This document shows positions 1 to 8,341 of a stretch of DNA of 64,000 nt, one piece after another. Origin of the DNA: Lentisalinibacter salinarum (GTDB lineage: Bacteria > Pseudomonadota > Gammaproteobacteria > Steroidobacterales > Woeseiaceae); NCBI RefSeq assembly GCF_040706555.1, contig NZ_JAPDRH010000002.1, positions 1,426,001 to 1,490,000 of the forward strand, in the 5' to 3' direction. The notes under the pieces were generated by a model. The model saw nothing but the letters and a program-made list of their open reading frames with translations. It made no database searches and had not been told where the DNA came from. Both the position numbers and the translations under genes were made by a program. Each line of letters begins with the position of its first letter. Within the stretch, counting starts at the first letter, position 1.

Positions 1-511
1 GCCGGCCGGCGTCGTTCACGTAGTACTCGCGGTGCACCGGGTAGCCTGCGGCCTCCAGCAGATTGGCCACCGTGGCGCCGTAGCTCGCGTGGCGGCCGTG
101 GCCGACGTGCAGGGGGCCGGTGGGGTTGGCGGAGACGAACTCCACCATGACCCGGGGCGTCTCGCGCTTCTCCCGGCGCCCGTAGCAGCGGCCCTCGGCG
201 AGTACGCGGCCGATCTCGCGTCTGAGCGCCGTCTGACTCAGGCGGAAGTTGATGAAGCCCGGGCCGGCCACGGAGACTTCCTCCACCAGTTCGGACTCGG
301 GCAGGCCGGCGATGATGTCGGCGGCGAGCTCCCGGGGGCTGCGGCCCAGGCTCTTGGCGAGCCGCAGTGCGACGTTGGTGGCGAAGTCGCCGTGGCGCGG
401 ATCGCGGGCGCGCTCGACGTCCGCGCTGACGCTCGCGAGCTCCACCTCGTCGGCGATCTCCGGCCGCGAGGCGAGTGCCGCTTCTACCAGTCTGGCGATG
501 GTTTCTTTCAA
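1..511 (-). CDS. argS: Arginyl-tRNA synthetase, N-terminal part (cut by window edge)
   Basis: Charges tRNA-Arg with arginine for translation in the cytoplasm. The gene reads leftward off the window edge, so only about the first 170 residues are present: the ArgS N-terminal tRNA-contact segment and then the start of the class I catalytic core with its HIGH-type signature (NPTGPLHVGHG). No ATG is available; a TTG preceded by GGACAGGA gives an N-terminus (KETIARLVEAAL) that fits the family. It lies 80 bp downstream of priA on the same strand, the common gammaproteobacterial priA-argS order, and is probably cotranscribed. The KMSKS loop and anticodon-binding domain lie outside the window. Confidence 0.93.
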   Translation of the reverse strand, partial: MKETIARLVEAALASRPEIADEVELASVSADVERARDPRHGDFATNVALRLAKSLGRSPRELAADIIAGLPESELVEEVSVAGPGFINFRLSQTALRREIGRVLAEGRCYGRREKRETPRVMVEFVSANPTGPLHVGHGRHASYGATVANLLEAAGYPVHREYYVNDAGR

Positions 512-591
512 GTCCTGTCCCCGGGAAACGGGCGAGAAAAAGCAGGGCGCAATACTACCCGTTCACGGGGCGGTCCCGCACCCGGCGCCGC

Positions 592-2838
592 TCAGAAAAG
601 CTCGATGGGATCGACGTCCAGCGACCATCGCACGCGGCTCGCGCCTGGCGCCTGCTCCGCCTGCTCGCGCAGCCGTGCCAGCAGCCGGTGCAGCGGTGCC
701 CGTTCCGCGCTCTGCATCAGCAGCTGGCAGCGATAGCGGCCGGCCCGGCGTGCCAGCGGCGCCGTCACCGGCCCCAGCAGGCGGACCTCCGCACCGGCGA
801 CCGCCGCGAGCGCGGATTTCATCTCGCGCAGGAATGCCATTGCCGCCTCCGGCCGGGTGGCCGAGGCCCGCAGCAGGGCGATGCGCGAATAAGGCGGCCA
901 GCCGCTGTCGCTGCGCTCGGCCAGTGCGGCGCGGGCGAAGTCGGCATAGCCATGCTGCACGAGCCGCTGCAGCAGCGGATGCTGGGGGAAGTCGGTCTGA
1001 ATCAGTACCTCGCCGGGCCGGTCGGCGCGGCCGGCGCGGCCGGCGACCTGCAGCAGGGTCTGCGCCAGCCGCTCGGCGCTGCGGAAGTCGCTGCCGAACA
1101 GCCCCTGGTCGGCGTTCAACACGCCCACGAGCGTCAGGCGCGGGAAGTGATGGCCCTTGGACAGCATCTGGGTGCCCACCAGGATCTGCGCCCGGCCGCT
1201 GCGGGCGTCGTCCAGGGCGCTCTCCATGCTGCCCTTGCGCTGGGTGCTGTCGCTGTCGATGCGGCTCACCCGGTAACCCGCGAAACGGCTGTGCACCGCT
1301 TCTTCCACCCGCTCGGTGCCTCGCCCCAGCGCCGCCACGGTGCCGCCGCACGCCGGGCAGCTCGTGTCCACCGGCCGCTCGCTGCCGCAGTGGTGGCAGC
1401 GCAGGCGCTGGTCGCCCGCGTGGAACGTCATGCGCGCATCGCAGCGCCGGCACTCGGCCACGTGGCCGCAGTCCCGGCAGAGCAGCGTCGGCGCATAGCC
1501 GCGGCGGTTGAGGTAGAGCAGCACCTGGCCCTCCTCGGCGAGGTGGCGCTCGATGGCGTCGATCAGCGGAGCGGACAGGCCGTCGATGGGCGGATGACGC
1601 CGCAGGTCCACCAGGCGCAGCGCCGGCGGCGCCGCTCCGCCGGCCCGGCGCGGCAGCTCCACCCGCCGGTACAGACCCCGTTCCACGTTGGCGAGAGAGT
1701 CCAGCGAGGGCGTCGCCGACCCGAGCACCACCGGCACGTCCTCATGCCGGGCGCGTGCCACCGCCAGGTCCCGGGCCGAATAGCGGAAGCCTTCCTGCTG
1801 CTTCAGCGACGGGTCGTGTTCCTCGTCGACGATGATCAGTCCCGGCCGCGCCAGCGGTGTGAACACGGCCGAGCGGGTGCCCACCACCACGCCGGCCGCA
1901 CCGCTGCGGGCATCGCGCCAGGCGGCCAGCCTGTCGGTATCGCCGAGGCCGCTGTGCAGGATCACCGGTCGTCGGCCCAGCCGCTCGGTGAAACGGTTCA
2001 CCAGCTGCGGCGTCAGACCGATCTCCGGCACCAGTACCAGCGCCTGGCGGCCCCGGGCCAGCGTGCGCTCGATCAGCGCCAGGTAGACCTCCGTCTTGCC
2101 GCTGCCGGTGACACCGTCGATCAGTGTGGCCGAGTAACCGTCCGTCGCCGTCGCCGCCGCCACTGCCGCCAGCTGGTCTTCGTTCAGGTCGACGGCGTGC
2201 GCCGGTGCCGCGTCGTCTTCGCCGCTCTCGGCAGCCGCGTCCACCTGCCGCTCGCTGCTCTCGATCAGGCCCTTGTCCTTGAGGACCTTGCGGACGCGGC
2301 GCCAGGCCGGGCAGAGCCGGTCCAGTTCCGCCGCGCCGAGTCCGCCGGACGGGGCCGCGGCCAGCGCGGCCAGCAGCTCCGCCTGGCGCGGTGCCCGCCG
2401 GGCCGCCGCCGCGGCATCGGCCGCCGCTCCTTCCGCCGTCAGGTGCCAGCGGGTCTCCGTGCGATGCAGGCTCCGGCCTTCGCGCAGCAGTGCCGGCAGC
2501 GCGGCGGCCACCACCTCGCCGACCGGGTGATGGTAGTAGCCGGCGGCGAAGTCGATCAGCCAGGCCAGGCCGGCGTCCACCACCGGCTCCTCGTCCAGTA
2601 CGGCGGCGACCCGTCGCAGCCGGGAACGCGGCAGCTCGCTCTGCGACGCCGTGTCCCAGAGCAGCCCGATGCGATGGCGGCGGCCGAACGGCACCCTGAG
2701 CCGGACGCCGCGGCGCAGCGCCGCGGTGTCGACGCCGGCCGGCGGCAGATAATCGAACAGGCGGGAAAGGGGCGCCTTGATGGCGACCCTCAGCACCGCG
2801 GGGGCGGTCTCGGCGGGTTTCTGCTCGTTGCTGGACAA
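592..2838 (-). CDS. priA: Primosomal protein N' (PriA replication-restart helicase)
   Basis: Superfamily 2 DNA helicase that recognises stalled forks and reloads the replisome. The protein has the N-terminal 3'-DNA-end binding region (PLSRLFDYLPPAG), Walker A (GVTGSGKTE), Walker B DEEH, and the zinc-binding insertion with paired cysteines (CRDCG, CRRC, CHHCG, CPACGG) before the second helicase lobe. About 748 residues, near the family norm of 730-750. The start is uncertain: the frame stays open upstream to a TTG at 3051, but those residues do not look like PriA. A TTG at 2838 or GTG at 2796 would match usual PriA N-termini; 2838 is used here. Likely first gene of a priA-argS transcript. Confidence 0.92.
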   Translation of the reverse strand: MSSNEQKPAETAPAVLRVAIKAPLSRLFDYLPPAGVDTAALRRGVRLRVPFGRRHRIGLLWDTASQSELPRSRLRRVAAVLDEEPVVDAGLAWLIDFAAGYYHHPVGEVVAAALPALLREGRSLHRTETRWHLTAEGAAADAAAAARRAPRQAELLAALAAAPSGGLGAAELDRLCPAWRRVRKVLKDKGLIESSERQVDAAAESGEDDAAPAHAVDLNEDQLAAVAAATATDGYSATLIDGVTGSGKTEVYLALIERTLARGRQALVLVPEIGLTPQLVNRFTERLGRRPVILHSGLGDTDRLAAWRDARSGAAGVVVGTRSAVFTPLARPGLIIVDEEHDPSLKQQEGFRYSARDLAVARARHEDVPVVLGSATPSLDSLANVERGLYRRVELPRRAGGAAPPALRLVDLRRHPPIDGLSAPLIDAIERHLAEEGQVLLYLNRRGYAPTLLCRDCGHVAECRRCDARMTFHAGDQRLRCHHCGSERPVDTSCPACGGTVAALGRGTERVEEAVHSRFAGYRVSRIDSDSTQRKGSMESALDDARSGRAQILVGTQMLSKGHHFPRLTLVGVLNADQGLFGSDFRSAERLAQTLLQVAGRAGRADRPGEVLIQTDFPQHPLLQRLVQHGYADFARAALAERSDSGWPPYSRIALLRASATRPEAAMAFLREMKSALAAVAGAEVRLLGPVTAPLARRAGRYRCQLLMQSAERAPLHRLLARLREQAEQAPGASRVRWSLDVDPIELF

Positions 2839-3161
2839 GTTGTGGATAAGTCTGTGGACGAAAGCTCGCAGGCCGGCCGGGCAGCCGCCCCGCCGTCCTC
2901 CGGTACGGATCGGGCGCGAGCGCCACCGGTCGCCCGATTGATGAATGAAATCAGACCCTTGAGCGGAATCGGCCGCGGCCGGGCCGGCGCCGTCGGGTTG
3001 CCATGAAACTGCAATATCCCCTGTGCAAAAGAACAGCGTCCTGCCTGTCAACCGGAGCCCTGCCGGCGCGTTAGGAGACTGTACGCGAACATAGTGTAAT
3101 GCTTACGGGAGTCAAGCATGGAGGCTGTAGAGCGGGCGGTGACCGTCACTGGAGCGCTCTC
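2839..3161. other. Intergenic region between divergent priA and the ECF sigma operon
   Basis: Spacer between divergently transcribed genes. It holds the predicted leftward priA promoter and the 5' leaders of both genes. The leftward frame continuing from priA into this spacer encodes nothing resembling PriA and is probably untranslated. No RNA gene, repeat family or terminator was seen. A GGAG about 7 nt before the ATG at 3162 supports that start for the sigma factor. Confidence 0.6.
3088..3115 (-). promoter_or_regulatory. Predicted sigma-70 promoter for priA
   Basis: On the minus strand TTGACT (3110-3115) is followed after 16 bp by TATGTT (3088-3093), a fair match to the -35/-10 consensus in an otherwise very GC-rich region. 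Predicted transcription starts near 3081 and reads into priA with a leader of about 240 nt if the 2838 start is right. Confidence 0.5.
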
Positions 3162-3821
3162 ATGAGCCGGGGCGCGGCCGGCAGGACGGGCGTCGCGGCG
3201 CTGGAGCGCCAATGGGACGGCCGGGCTGATCGTTGGACAGGTCGTCGTACCGGTCGTCGGGCGGAGCGAGGAGCGAGGGCACTGGAGCAGGAGCAACAAC
3301 TGAACGCCTTCCTCGCCGGCGTGGAGCGGCGCGCCCTGCGTATCGCCGAGATCGGCACCGGCGACCGGGACGAGGCCATGGACCTCGTCCAGGACGCCAT
3401 GATCCGGCTGGTGCGCAAGTATGCCCGACGCCCCGAGTCGGAATGGGCGCCCCTGTTCTTCCGCATCCTGACGAATCGGGTACGCGACAGCCAGCGCCGT
3501 CGGGCGGTGCGCAACCGGGTCTTCTACTGGTTCGGCGGCGACGACGAAGACGGCCGCCCCGACCCGGTGGCCGAGGCACCGGATCCGGCCTCCGGCGCGC
3601 CGGACGAACAGCTGGAGATGCGAGAGACGATGGCGGTGCTGGAGACGGCCATCCGGGCGCTGCCGGCGCGGCAGCAGGAGGCATTCATGCTGCGCAACTT
3701 CGAGGGTCTCGACGTGGCGGCTACCGCCGCGGCGATGGGCTGCTCCGAGGGCAGCGTGAAGACACATTATTCGCGTGCCGTGCATGCACTGCGGGCACGC
3801 CTGGGCGAGAGCTGGCAATGA
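3162..3821 (+). CDS. ECF-type RNA polymerase sigma factor
   Basis: Alternative sigma factor that should direct RNA polymerase to a small stress or envelope regulon. Sigma region 2 is visible around DRDEAMDLVQDAMIRL and the following Trp/Phe-rich, basic stretch (ILTNRVRDSQRRR); region 4 contains the helix-turn-helix (ALPARQQEAFMLRNFEGL through GCSEGSVKTHYSRA). A linker rich in Asp/Pro joins them. The ATG at 3162 has GGAG at good spacing; an upstream in-frame ATG (3099) lacks one. The stop overlaps the next start (ATGA), so it is translationally coupled to the anti-sigma-like gene. This sigma/DUF3619/DUF3106 order recurs in other Proteobacteria (family knowledge). Confidence 0.85.
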   Translation: MSRGAAGRTGVAALERQWDGRADRWTGRRTGRRAERGARALEQEQQLNAFLAGVERRALRIAEIGTGDRDEAMDLVQDAMIRLVRKYARRPESEWAPLFFRILTNRVRDSQRRRAVRNRVFYWFGGDDEDGRPDPVAEAPDPASGAPDEQLEMRETMAVLETAIRALPARQQEAFMLRNFEGLDVAATAAAMGCSEGSVKTHYSRAVHALRARLGESWQ

Positions 3822-4264
3822 AAGACAGGCGACACGATGACGGTCACGACCATGGCCATGACGAGCGATACGAAGGCGGCAGCGCGCTCGAGGAGCGGGC
3901 CCGACGCGCATTCGGCGACAGCGTGGAGGCGCTGGATGCGGCGACGCTCTCGCGGCTGAACCGCGCCCGCCAGACCGCGCTGGCCGGCGACGGTGTCGAC
4001 CGGGTTGCGTCAGGCTGGAGACCCGTTGCCACCGCGGCCGCGGTGGCGGCGCTGGCCGTCTCGCTGTGGCTGGGACAGATGCCGGACGAACCCGTGGCGG
4101 AGGGCGAGACGGCGGTGGCGGTGGCGGCGGAAGAAGCGGAGGACCTCGAGATCGTGCTGCAGGAGGAGGACCTCGACATGCTGGCCGAGCTCGAATTCTA
4201 TGACTGGGTGGACTCGGAGGAAGCCTTCCGGAGCGAGCCCGTCGGGAGCGGCAACATTGGCTGA
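3818..4264 (+). CDS. DUF3619-like membrane protein, putative anti-sigma factor
   Basis: 148-residue single-pass membrane protein directly coupled to the ECF sigma gene by an ATGA overlap. The N-terminus is unusually rich in His and Asp (HDDGHDHGHDE), followed by a helical cytoplasmic region (ALDAATLSRLNRARQTAL) that could hold the sigma factor, one transmembrane helix (PVATAAAVAALAVSLWLG) and a very acidic periplasmic tail ending in EFYDWVDSEEAF. Position and topology suggest an anti-sigma factor; the DUF3619 assignment comes from layout and general resemblance. The His/Asp-rich head might bind metal ions, which is inference. Confidence 0.65.
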   Translation: MKDRRHDDGHDHGHDERYEGGSALEERARRAFGDSVEALDAATLSRLNRARQTALAGDGVDRVASGWRPVATAAAVAALAVSLWLGQMPDEPVAEGETAVAVAAEEAEDLEIVLQEEDLDMLAELEFYDWVDSEEAFRSEPVGSGNIG

Positions 4265-4532
4265 CGGGGCACGGAAACCGGGGCCGGCCGTGCTGGCGCC
4301 GCTGATCACGGTACTGGTTGCGGCAATGACGCCGGCCCATGCCGGTGAGTCGGCGCCCGACGCGGAGCAGCCGGACGACATGGCGTTCATCGAATACCTG
4401 GGCAGCTGGGAAGAGGATGACAGTGACTGGATCGCGCTCGCCGGCACGGCGCCGGAGGAGTCCGAGCGCCGGCAGCCGTCGGCGGAGCGCGAGCAGGGCG
4501 AGGAGAAAGGGACCGATGAAGACACGGGTTGA
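4257..4532 (+). CDS. Small exported acidic protein of the ECF operon
   Basis: About 91 residues from a TTG start that overlaps the previous stop and is preceded by GGGAGCGG. An N-terminal signal-like hydrophobic stretch (AVLAPLITVLVAAMTPAHA) ends in an AxA signal-peptidase site; the mature part is short and strongly acidic (EYLGSWEEDDSDWIAL). No ATG start fits, which would hide the gene from simple calling. It does not match a family I can name. Tight overlap on both sides places it in the sigma/anti-sigma/DUF3106 operon, so a periplasmic accessory role in that signalling circuit is plausible but unproven. Confidence 0.6.
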   Translation: MADGARKPGPAVLAPLITVLVAAMTPAHAGESAPDAEQPDDMAFIEYLGSWEEDDSDWIALAGTAPEESERRQPSAEREQGEEKGTDEDTG

Positions 4533-5055
4533 TTGGGCGACGAAGGCGCAACCGGCAGGTCTGGCGGGGACGCCAACCATGCTGCGCGTCCTGCTGCTGG
4601 TGGCACTCCTGCTCGCCGGGGCGGCGACGGCGCTGGCCCAGGAGCAGCCGGAGGGGCCGGCCTGGGATGCGCTCAGCGGCGAGCAGCAGCAGGTGCTGGC
4701 CCGCTTCGAGGACCGCTGGGATGAGATGGCCGCGGAGCGGCGGCGCAGGCTGGCGAACGGCACCGAGCGCTGGCTGGATATGAGCCCCGACGAGCGGGAG
4801 GCGGCGCGGGAGCGATTCATGCGCTGGCGCGACCTCAGCGAAGAACAGCGGGCGCGCATCCGCGAGCGTTACGAGACATTCCGCGAACTGCCGCCGGAAG
4901 AGCGTGAGCGTATCCGCCGCAATTTCGAGCGCTTCCGGGACCTGCCGGAAGAGCGCCGCGAGGAGCTCCGGGAGCGGTGGCGGTCGCTCAGCCCCGAGCA
5001 GCGCCAGAACCTCCGCGAGCGCATGCGTGACCGGCGTCCGACCAGGGGACGCTGA
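4516..5055 (+). CDS. DUF3106 domain protein, exported
   Basis: 179-residue exported protein with an N-terminal hydrophobic segment (MLRVLLLVALLLAGAATALA) and a mature part built almost wholly of charged helical repeats. About four units of the form (L/M)(S/P)PEER..(I/R)R..F.RFRDL follow each other between residues 85 and 175, the DUF3106 pattern. The ATG at 4516 follows AGGAGAAAGG; a second ATG at 4579 would give a more normal signal peptide, so the true start may be there. Last gene of the ECF operon. The repeats resemble periplasmic stress chaperones such as Spy/CpxP only in composition; function unknown. Confidence 0.75.
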   Translation: MKTRVDWATKAQPAGLAGTPTMLRVLLLVALLLAGAATALAQEQPEGPAWDALSGEQQQVLARFEDRWDEMAAERRRRLANGTERWLDMSPDEREAARERFMRWRDLSEEQRARIRERYETFRELPPEERERIRRNFERFRDLPEERREELRERWRSLSPEQRQNLRERMRDRRPTRGR

Positions 5056-5156
5056 GGAGAAGGCGACCACACTGTCATCGCGCTGTCACACCCCTCAGGT
5101 TGCATTTCCCCGGTCTTGGGGCAAACTAAGCCGGCGCCCCCGGGGGGACGTGACAC

Positions 5157-5804
5157 ATGCAGGCTATCAGCACAGAGAGCATCTTCCAGCAGGTCCTGCG
5201 CACGGACGTGGCAGGCATGCCGCTGGAATGGATCGATTACCGCGAGGCGGTCCGCCTCTATCACACGGGGCAGGTCGCCTATGCCTGCGGCACGCTGCTC
5301 TACACGCTCCACGGCGGCTACAACGCGCTGACCGGACAACGCAGCTCGGTGGACGTGAACTCGATCATCGCCACCCACGGCACCCACCAGAGCCTCGCCG
5401 CCAACCGGGAGCATTACGTACCGCCGCTCAACAACCGCACGCTGTTCCGGCGCGACGCGAACCTGTGTCTGTACTGCGGCCTGGTGTTCCAGACCCGTGA
5501 GCTGACCCGCGATCACGTCACGCCCATCTCCCAGGGCGGCAGGGATCTCTGGACCAACGTGGCCACCGCGTGCCGGCGCTGCAACAACCACAAGGGCGGG
5601 CGCACGCCGGAGCAGGCGGGCATGCAGCTCATCGCCATCCCGTTCACGCCGAGCTACGCGGAGTACATCTACCTGAAGGGCCGGCGCGTGCTGGCCGACC
5701 AGATGGAATACCTGCTGGCCCACATCCCTCGTTCCAGCCCGCTGCACGCGCGTCTGCGCGACCACCTCCAGGCCAGCGCCGCCGGCATGGCGATGCCTGC
5801 CTGA
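5157..5804 (+). CDS. HNH endonuclease family protein
   Basis: 215-residue protein with a C-terminal HNH nuclease fold: a first CxxC (CLYCG), the core His (TRDHVTPISQGG), the Asn (WTNVATAC) and a second CxxC (CRRCNNHKGGRTP). The two CxxC pairs would bind a structural zinc. The first ~95 residues have no motif I recognise. Similar proteins are widespread as stand-alone genes in Proteobacteria and are annotated only as HNH endonucleases; biological role is unclear. It is followed 16 bp later by a 5'-3' exonuclease gene, so both may serve DNA processing. Confidence 0.85.
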   Translation: MQAISTESIFQQVLRTDVAGMPLEWIDYREAVRLYHTGQVAYACGTLLYTLHGGYNALTGQRSSVDVNSIIATHGTHQSLAANREHYVPPLNNRTLFRRDANLCLYCGLVFQTRELTRDHVTPISQGGRDLWTNVATACRRCNNHKGGRTPEQAGMQLIAIPFTPSYAEYIYLKGRRVLADQMEYLLAHIPRSSPLHARLRDHLQASAAGMAMPA

Positions 5805-5820
5805 GGGCACCGGCGGGCAC

Positions 5821-6714
5821 GTGCTCTATCTGATCGACGCCAGCGTCTACGTCTTCCGCGCCTGGTTCTCGCTGCCCGACGACATGGTCGACGGCGACGG
5901 CAATCCCGTGAACGCGCTGTTCGGCTTCGCCCGCTTTCTGGCGGACTTCGTGGAGGAGGTGCGGCCCGAGTACATTGCCGTGGCCTTCGACGAGAGCCTC
6001 GCGAGCTCCTTCCGCAACGAGATCTACCCCGCCTACAAGGCCAACCGGGATCCCGCACCGCCGGAACTCGAGCGTCAGTTCCGCCAGTGCCGCGCCTTCA
6101 CCCGCGCACTCGGCCTGGCCGAATGCGCGAGCCCGCTGTACGAGGCGGACGACCTGATCGGTGCGCTGGTCGTCGACGGGCGCGCCCGCGGCCTGCCGGC
6201 TACCATCGTCAGCCGGGACAAGGACCTGGCCCAGCTCCTGTCGGCTAAAGACACGCTGTGGGACTACGCCGGCCGCCGGCGGCTCGGCTACGAGCAGATA
6301 CCGGAGGCCTTCGGCGTGTGGCCTGAACAGATCGCGGACTTTCTGGCGCTGGCGGGTGACGCCGTGGACAACATCCCCGGCGTGCCGGGCGTGGGCAAGA
6401 AGACGGCGGCGGCGCTGCTCGGTCACTTCGGCAGCCTGGACGTGATCTACGCCAACCTGGACCGGGTATGCGACGTGCCGGTGCGCGGCGCGGCGAAGCT
6501 GGGCGCCCGGCTGGAGGAGCACCGCGCGGCGGCGATGCTCGCGCGACAGCTCACGGCGATCGCCTGCGATGCGCCGCTGGAGTTCCGCTCGGCCGAGGCG
6601 CGCCGGCGCACACCCGACATGGATGCGCTGCACGGCGTCTGCGACGAGGCCGGCTTCGGCACGGCGCTCAGGCGCCAGTGCGAGCGCATCGCCGCGATGA
6701 ACGCCGCCGTCTGA
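5821..6714 (+). CDS. 5'-3' exonuclease / flap endonuclease (PolA N-terminal domain type)
   Basis: Stand-alone FEN-type nuclease of 297 residues, related to the 5'-3' exonuclease domain of DNA polymerase I and to Xni/ExoIX. Metal-binding acidic motifs are visible: LIDASVYVFRAW at the N-terminus, AFDES, the helical arch (EIYPAYKANRD), ADDLIGAL, SRDKDLAQLL, and the helix-hairpin-helix region (GDAVDNIPGVPGVGKKTA). Starts with GTG shortly after the HNH gene and ends 3 bp before the next start, so it is probably cotranscribed with both. Likely roles are flap removal or RNA-primer processing. Confidence 0.88.
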   Translation: MLYLIDASVYVFRAWFSLPDDMVDGDGNPVNALFGFARFLADFVEEVRPEYIAVAFDESLASSFRNEIYPAYKANRDPAPPELERQFRQCRAFTRALGLAECASPLYEADDLIGALVVDGRARGLPATIVSRDKDLAQLLSAKDTLWDYAGRRRLGYEQIPEAFGVWPEQIADFLALAGDAVDNIPGVPGVGKKTAAALLGHFGSLDVIYANLDRVCDVPVRGAAKLGARLEEHRAAAMLARQLTAIACDAPLEFRSAEARRRTPDMDALHGVCDEAGFGTALRRQCERIAAMNAAV

Positions 6715-6717
6715 GCC

Positions 6718-7587
6718 GTGACGGGGACGCTCGCCGACGCCGTCGCTGCCGCCTGCGGCATCCGCATCGACGCCGCCAGCCTGCGGCCGGTGGGCGGCGG
6801 CAGCATCAACGCGGCGGCCCGGGTGGACAGCGACGCCGGCCCCCTGTTCCTGAAGACCAACCGCGCCGACGGCTACGAAATGTTCGCCGCCGAGGCGGAG
6901 GGACTGACCGAGCTGGACGCGGCGGGCGCCGTGCGCGTGCCCCGGGTCCACGGGCTGGGCGTCGACGAAGGACGCGCCTGGCTGCTGCTGGAGTATCTCG
7001 ACCTCGGCCCGGCCGATGCCGGCTGCCGGAGGCGGCTGGGGACGGCGCTGGCGGCGCTGCATCGCCACACCGCCGAACGGCACGGCTGGCACCGGGACAA
7101 CACTATCGGCTCCACGCCCCAGCCGAACGGCCGGGACGACGAGTGGGTGCGGTTCCTCGCGGATAAACGCATCGGCTTCCAGCTGGGGCTGGCCGAACGC
7201 AACGGCTATGGCCGCCACCTCGGCGCCGACGGCGAGGCGCTGCTGGCCCGGCTGGCGGACTTCTTCACCGACTACACGCCGGTGCCGTCATTGCTGCACG
7301 GCGACCTCTGGGGAGGCAACTTCGCTGCGGCGGACGGCGAGCCCGTGATCTACGATCCCGCGGTCTATTACGGCGACCGGGAGACGGACATCGCCATGAC
7401 CGAGCTGTTCGGCGGTTTCGGTGCCGAGTTTCACGCGGCCTACGACGAGGCCTGGCCGCTGGACGCCGGCTACGCGGTGCGCCGCGACCTCTACCAGCTT
7501 TACCACGTGCTGAACCACCTGAATCTGTTCGGCGGCGGTTATCTCTCCCAGGCCCGCGGGCTGCTCAGCCGCCTGCTCGCCGCCTAG
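6718..7587 (+). CDS. Fructosamine kinase family protein
   Basis: 289-residue member of the fructosamine-3-kinase/APH-like kinase family, which phosphorylates sugar adducts on protein amines so that they decompose (protein deglycation). Signatures: FLKTNRADGYEMFAAEAEGL near the N-terminus (ATP-binding lysine and glutamate), the catalytic loop HGDLWGGNF and the metal-binding DPAVYYGDRETDIAM. GTG start only 3 bp after the exonuclease stop. Full family length. The physiological substrate in bacteria is unsettled; ribulosamines are candidates. Confidence 0.9.
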   Translation: MTGTLADAVAAACGIRIDAASLRPVGGGSINAAARVDSDAGPLFLKTNRADGYEMFAAEAEGLTELDAAGAVRVPRVHGLGVDEGRAWLLLEYLDLGPADAGCRRRLGTALAALHRHTAERHGWHRDNTIGSTPQPNGRDDEWVRFLADKRIGFQLGLAERNGYGRHLGADGEALLARLADFFTDYTPVPSLLHGDLWGGNFAAADGEPVIYDPAVYYGDRETDIAMTELFGGFGAEFHAAYDEAWPLDAGYAVRRDLYQLYHVLNHLNLFGGGYLSQARGLLSRLLAA

Positions 7588-7604
7588 CCCGACCCGTTGT
7601 CGGC

Positions 7605-8339
7605 CTAGCTGTCGGCCCCGTTGTCGGTCCAGTAGTCGGCCTTCAGCAGGGCGATGTCGGTGCCTTCCGGCGCCCGGATCGTGCCCCGGCTCTCGCCAGG
7701 CAGGTCCGGGCCGGCGCCGGGGTAGACCCCCAGGCGGTCCAGTGCCGCCTGCAGCGCCATGGCATCGGTCACCCGGTAGACGAGCAGCGGCCGGGCGAGC
7801 GCGGGCCGGGTGCCCAGCCCCAGCACCAGGCCGTCCACGGCGAGCCGGAAGCGGGGCTCCGGCTCCTCCCGGTGCGCCGCCAGCCGGGGCGCGAGCGGCG
7901 CCCAGAAATGGGCCGCGGCGAGCGCATCGCGCACCGGCAGCGCGAGTTCCAGGCACTCGCCCAGCAGCGAGGCAGCGGGCGTCTCCGGTGCCGGGGAATA
8001 GGTGCGCGCCTCCACCAGCATGACGGCCGTGCCGTCCGGGTCGCGCAGCACGGCACGGTTGAATTCGTCCTCGCCGAGCCGGGTCTCGACGAATTCGGTG
8101 CCGGCATCCTGCAGCGTGAGCACGTGCCGGCGCAGCGAATGCTGCACGAGGGTGACGACCGGGCTCGCGACCGGGTCTTCGTGCAGCCCGATGAACAGCG
8201 TGCCGTCGGTCACCACGGCGTACTTGTGCGGCCAGACCTCGCCGACGGCGAGTTCCGTGAAACCCAGTGTGCGATAGAAATGCAGGGACTCCAGGATGTC
8301 CGGCACAGCGAGGCCGAGCTCCAGGAAGCGCCCGGCCAC
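7605..8339 (-). CDS. VOC (glyoxalase/bleomycin-resistance fold) family protein
   Basis: 244 residues in two glyoxalase-like halves. The first opens with a typical VOC strand-helix (ELGLAVPDILESLHFYRTLGF) and contains VLRDPDGTAVMLVEA; the second opens with LELALPVRDALAAAHFW and ends with IRAPEGTDIALLK. Such paired modules form a metal-binding cleft, but the reaction cannot be told from sequence. The start used is the GTG 3 bp after the hemH stop; the frame extends further upstream only as antisense to hemH. Probably translated from the hemH transcript. Confidence 0.8.
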   Translation of the reverse strand: MAGRFLELGLAVPDILESLHFYRTLGFTELAVGEVWPHKYAVVTDGTLFIGLHEDPVASPVVTLVQHSLRRHVLTLQDAGTEFVETRLGEDEFNRAVLRDPDGTAVMLVEARTYSPAPETPAASLLGECLELALPVRDALAAAHFWAPLAPRLAAHREEPEPRFRLAVDGLVLGLGTRPALARPLLVYRVTDAMALQAALDRLGVYPGAGPDLPGESRGTIRAPEGTDIALLKADYWTDNGADS

Positions 8340-8341
8340 CC

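Noticed and set aside
2839..3051. Longer PriA starting at the TTG at 3051
   Set aside because: The additional 71 residues are not PriA-like and contain no helicase motif.
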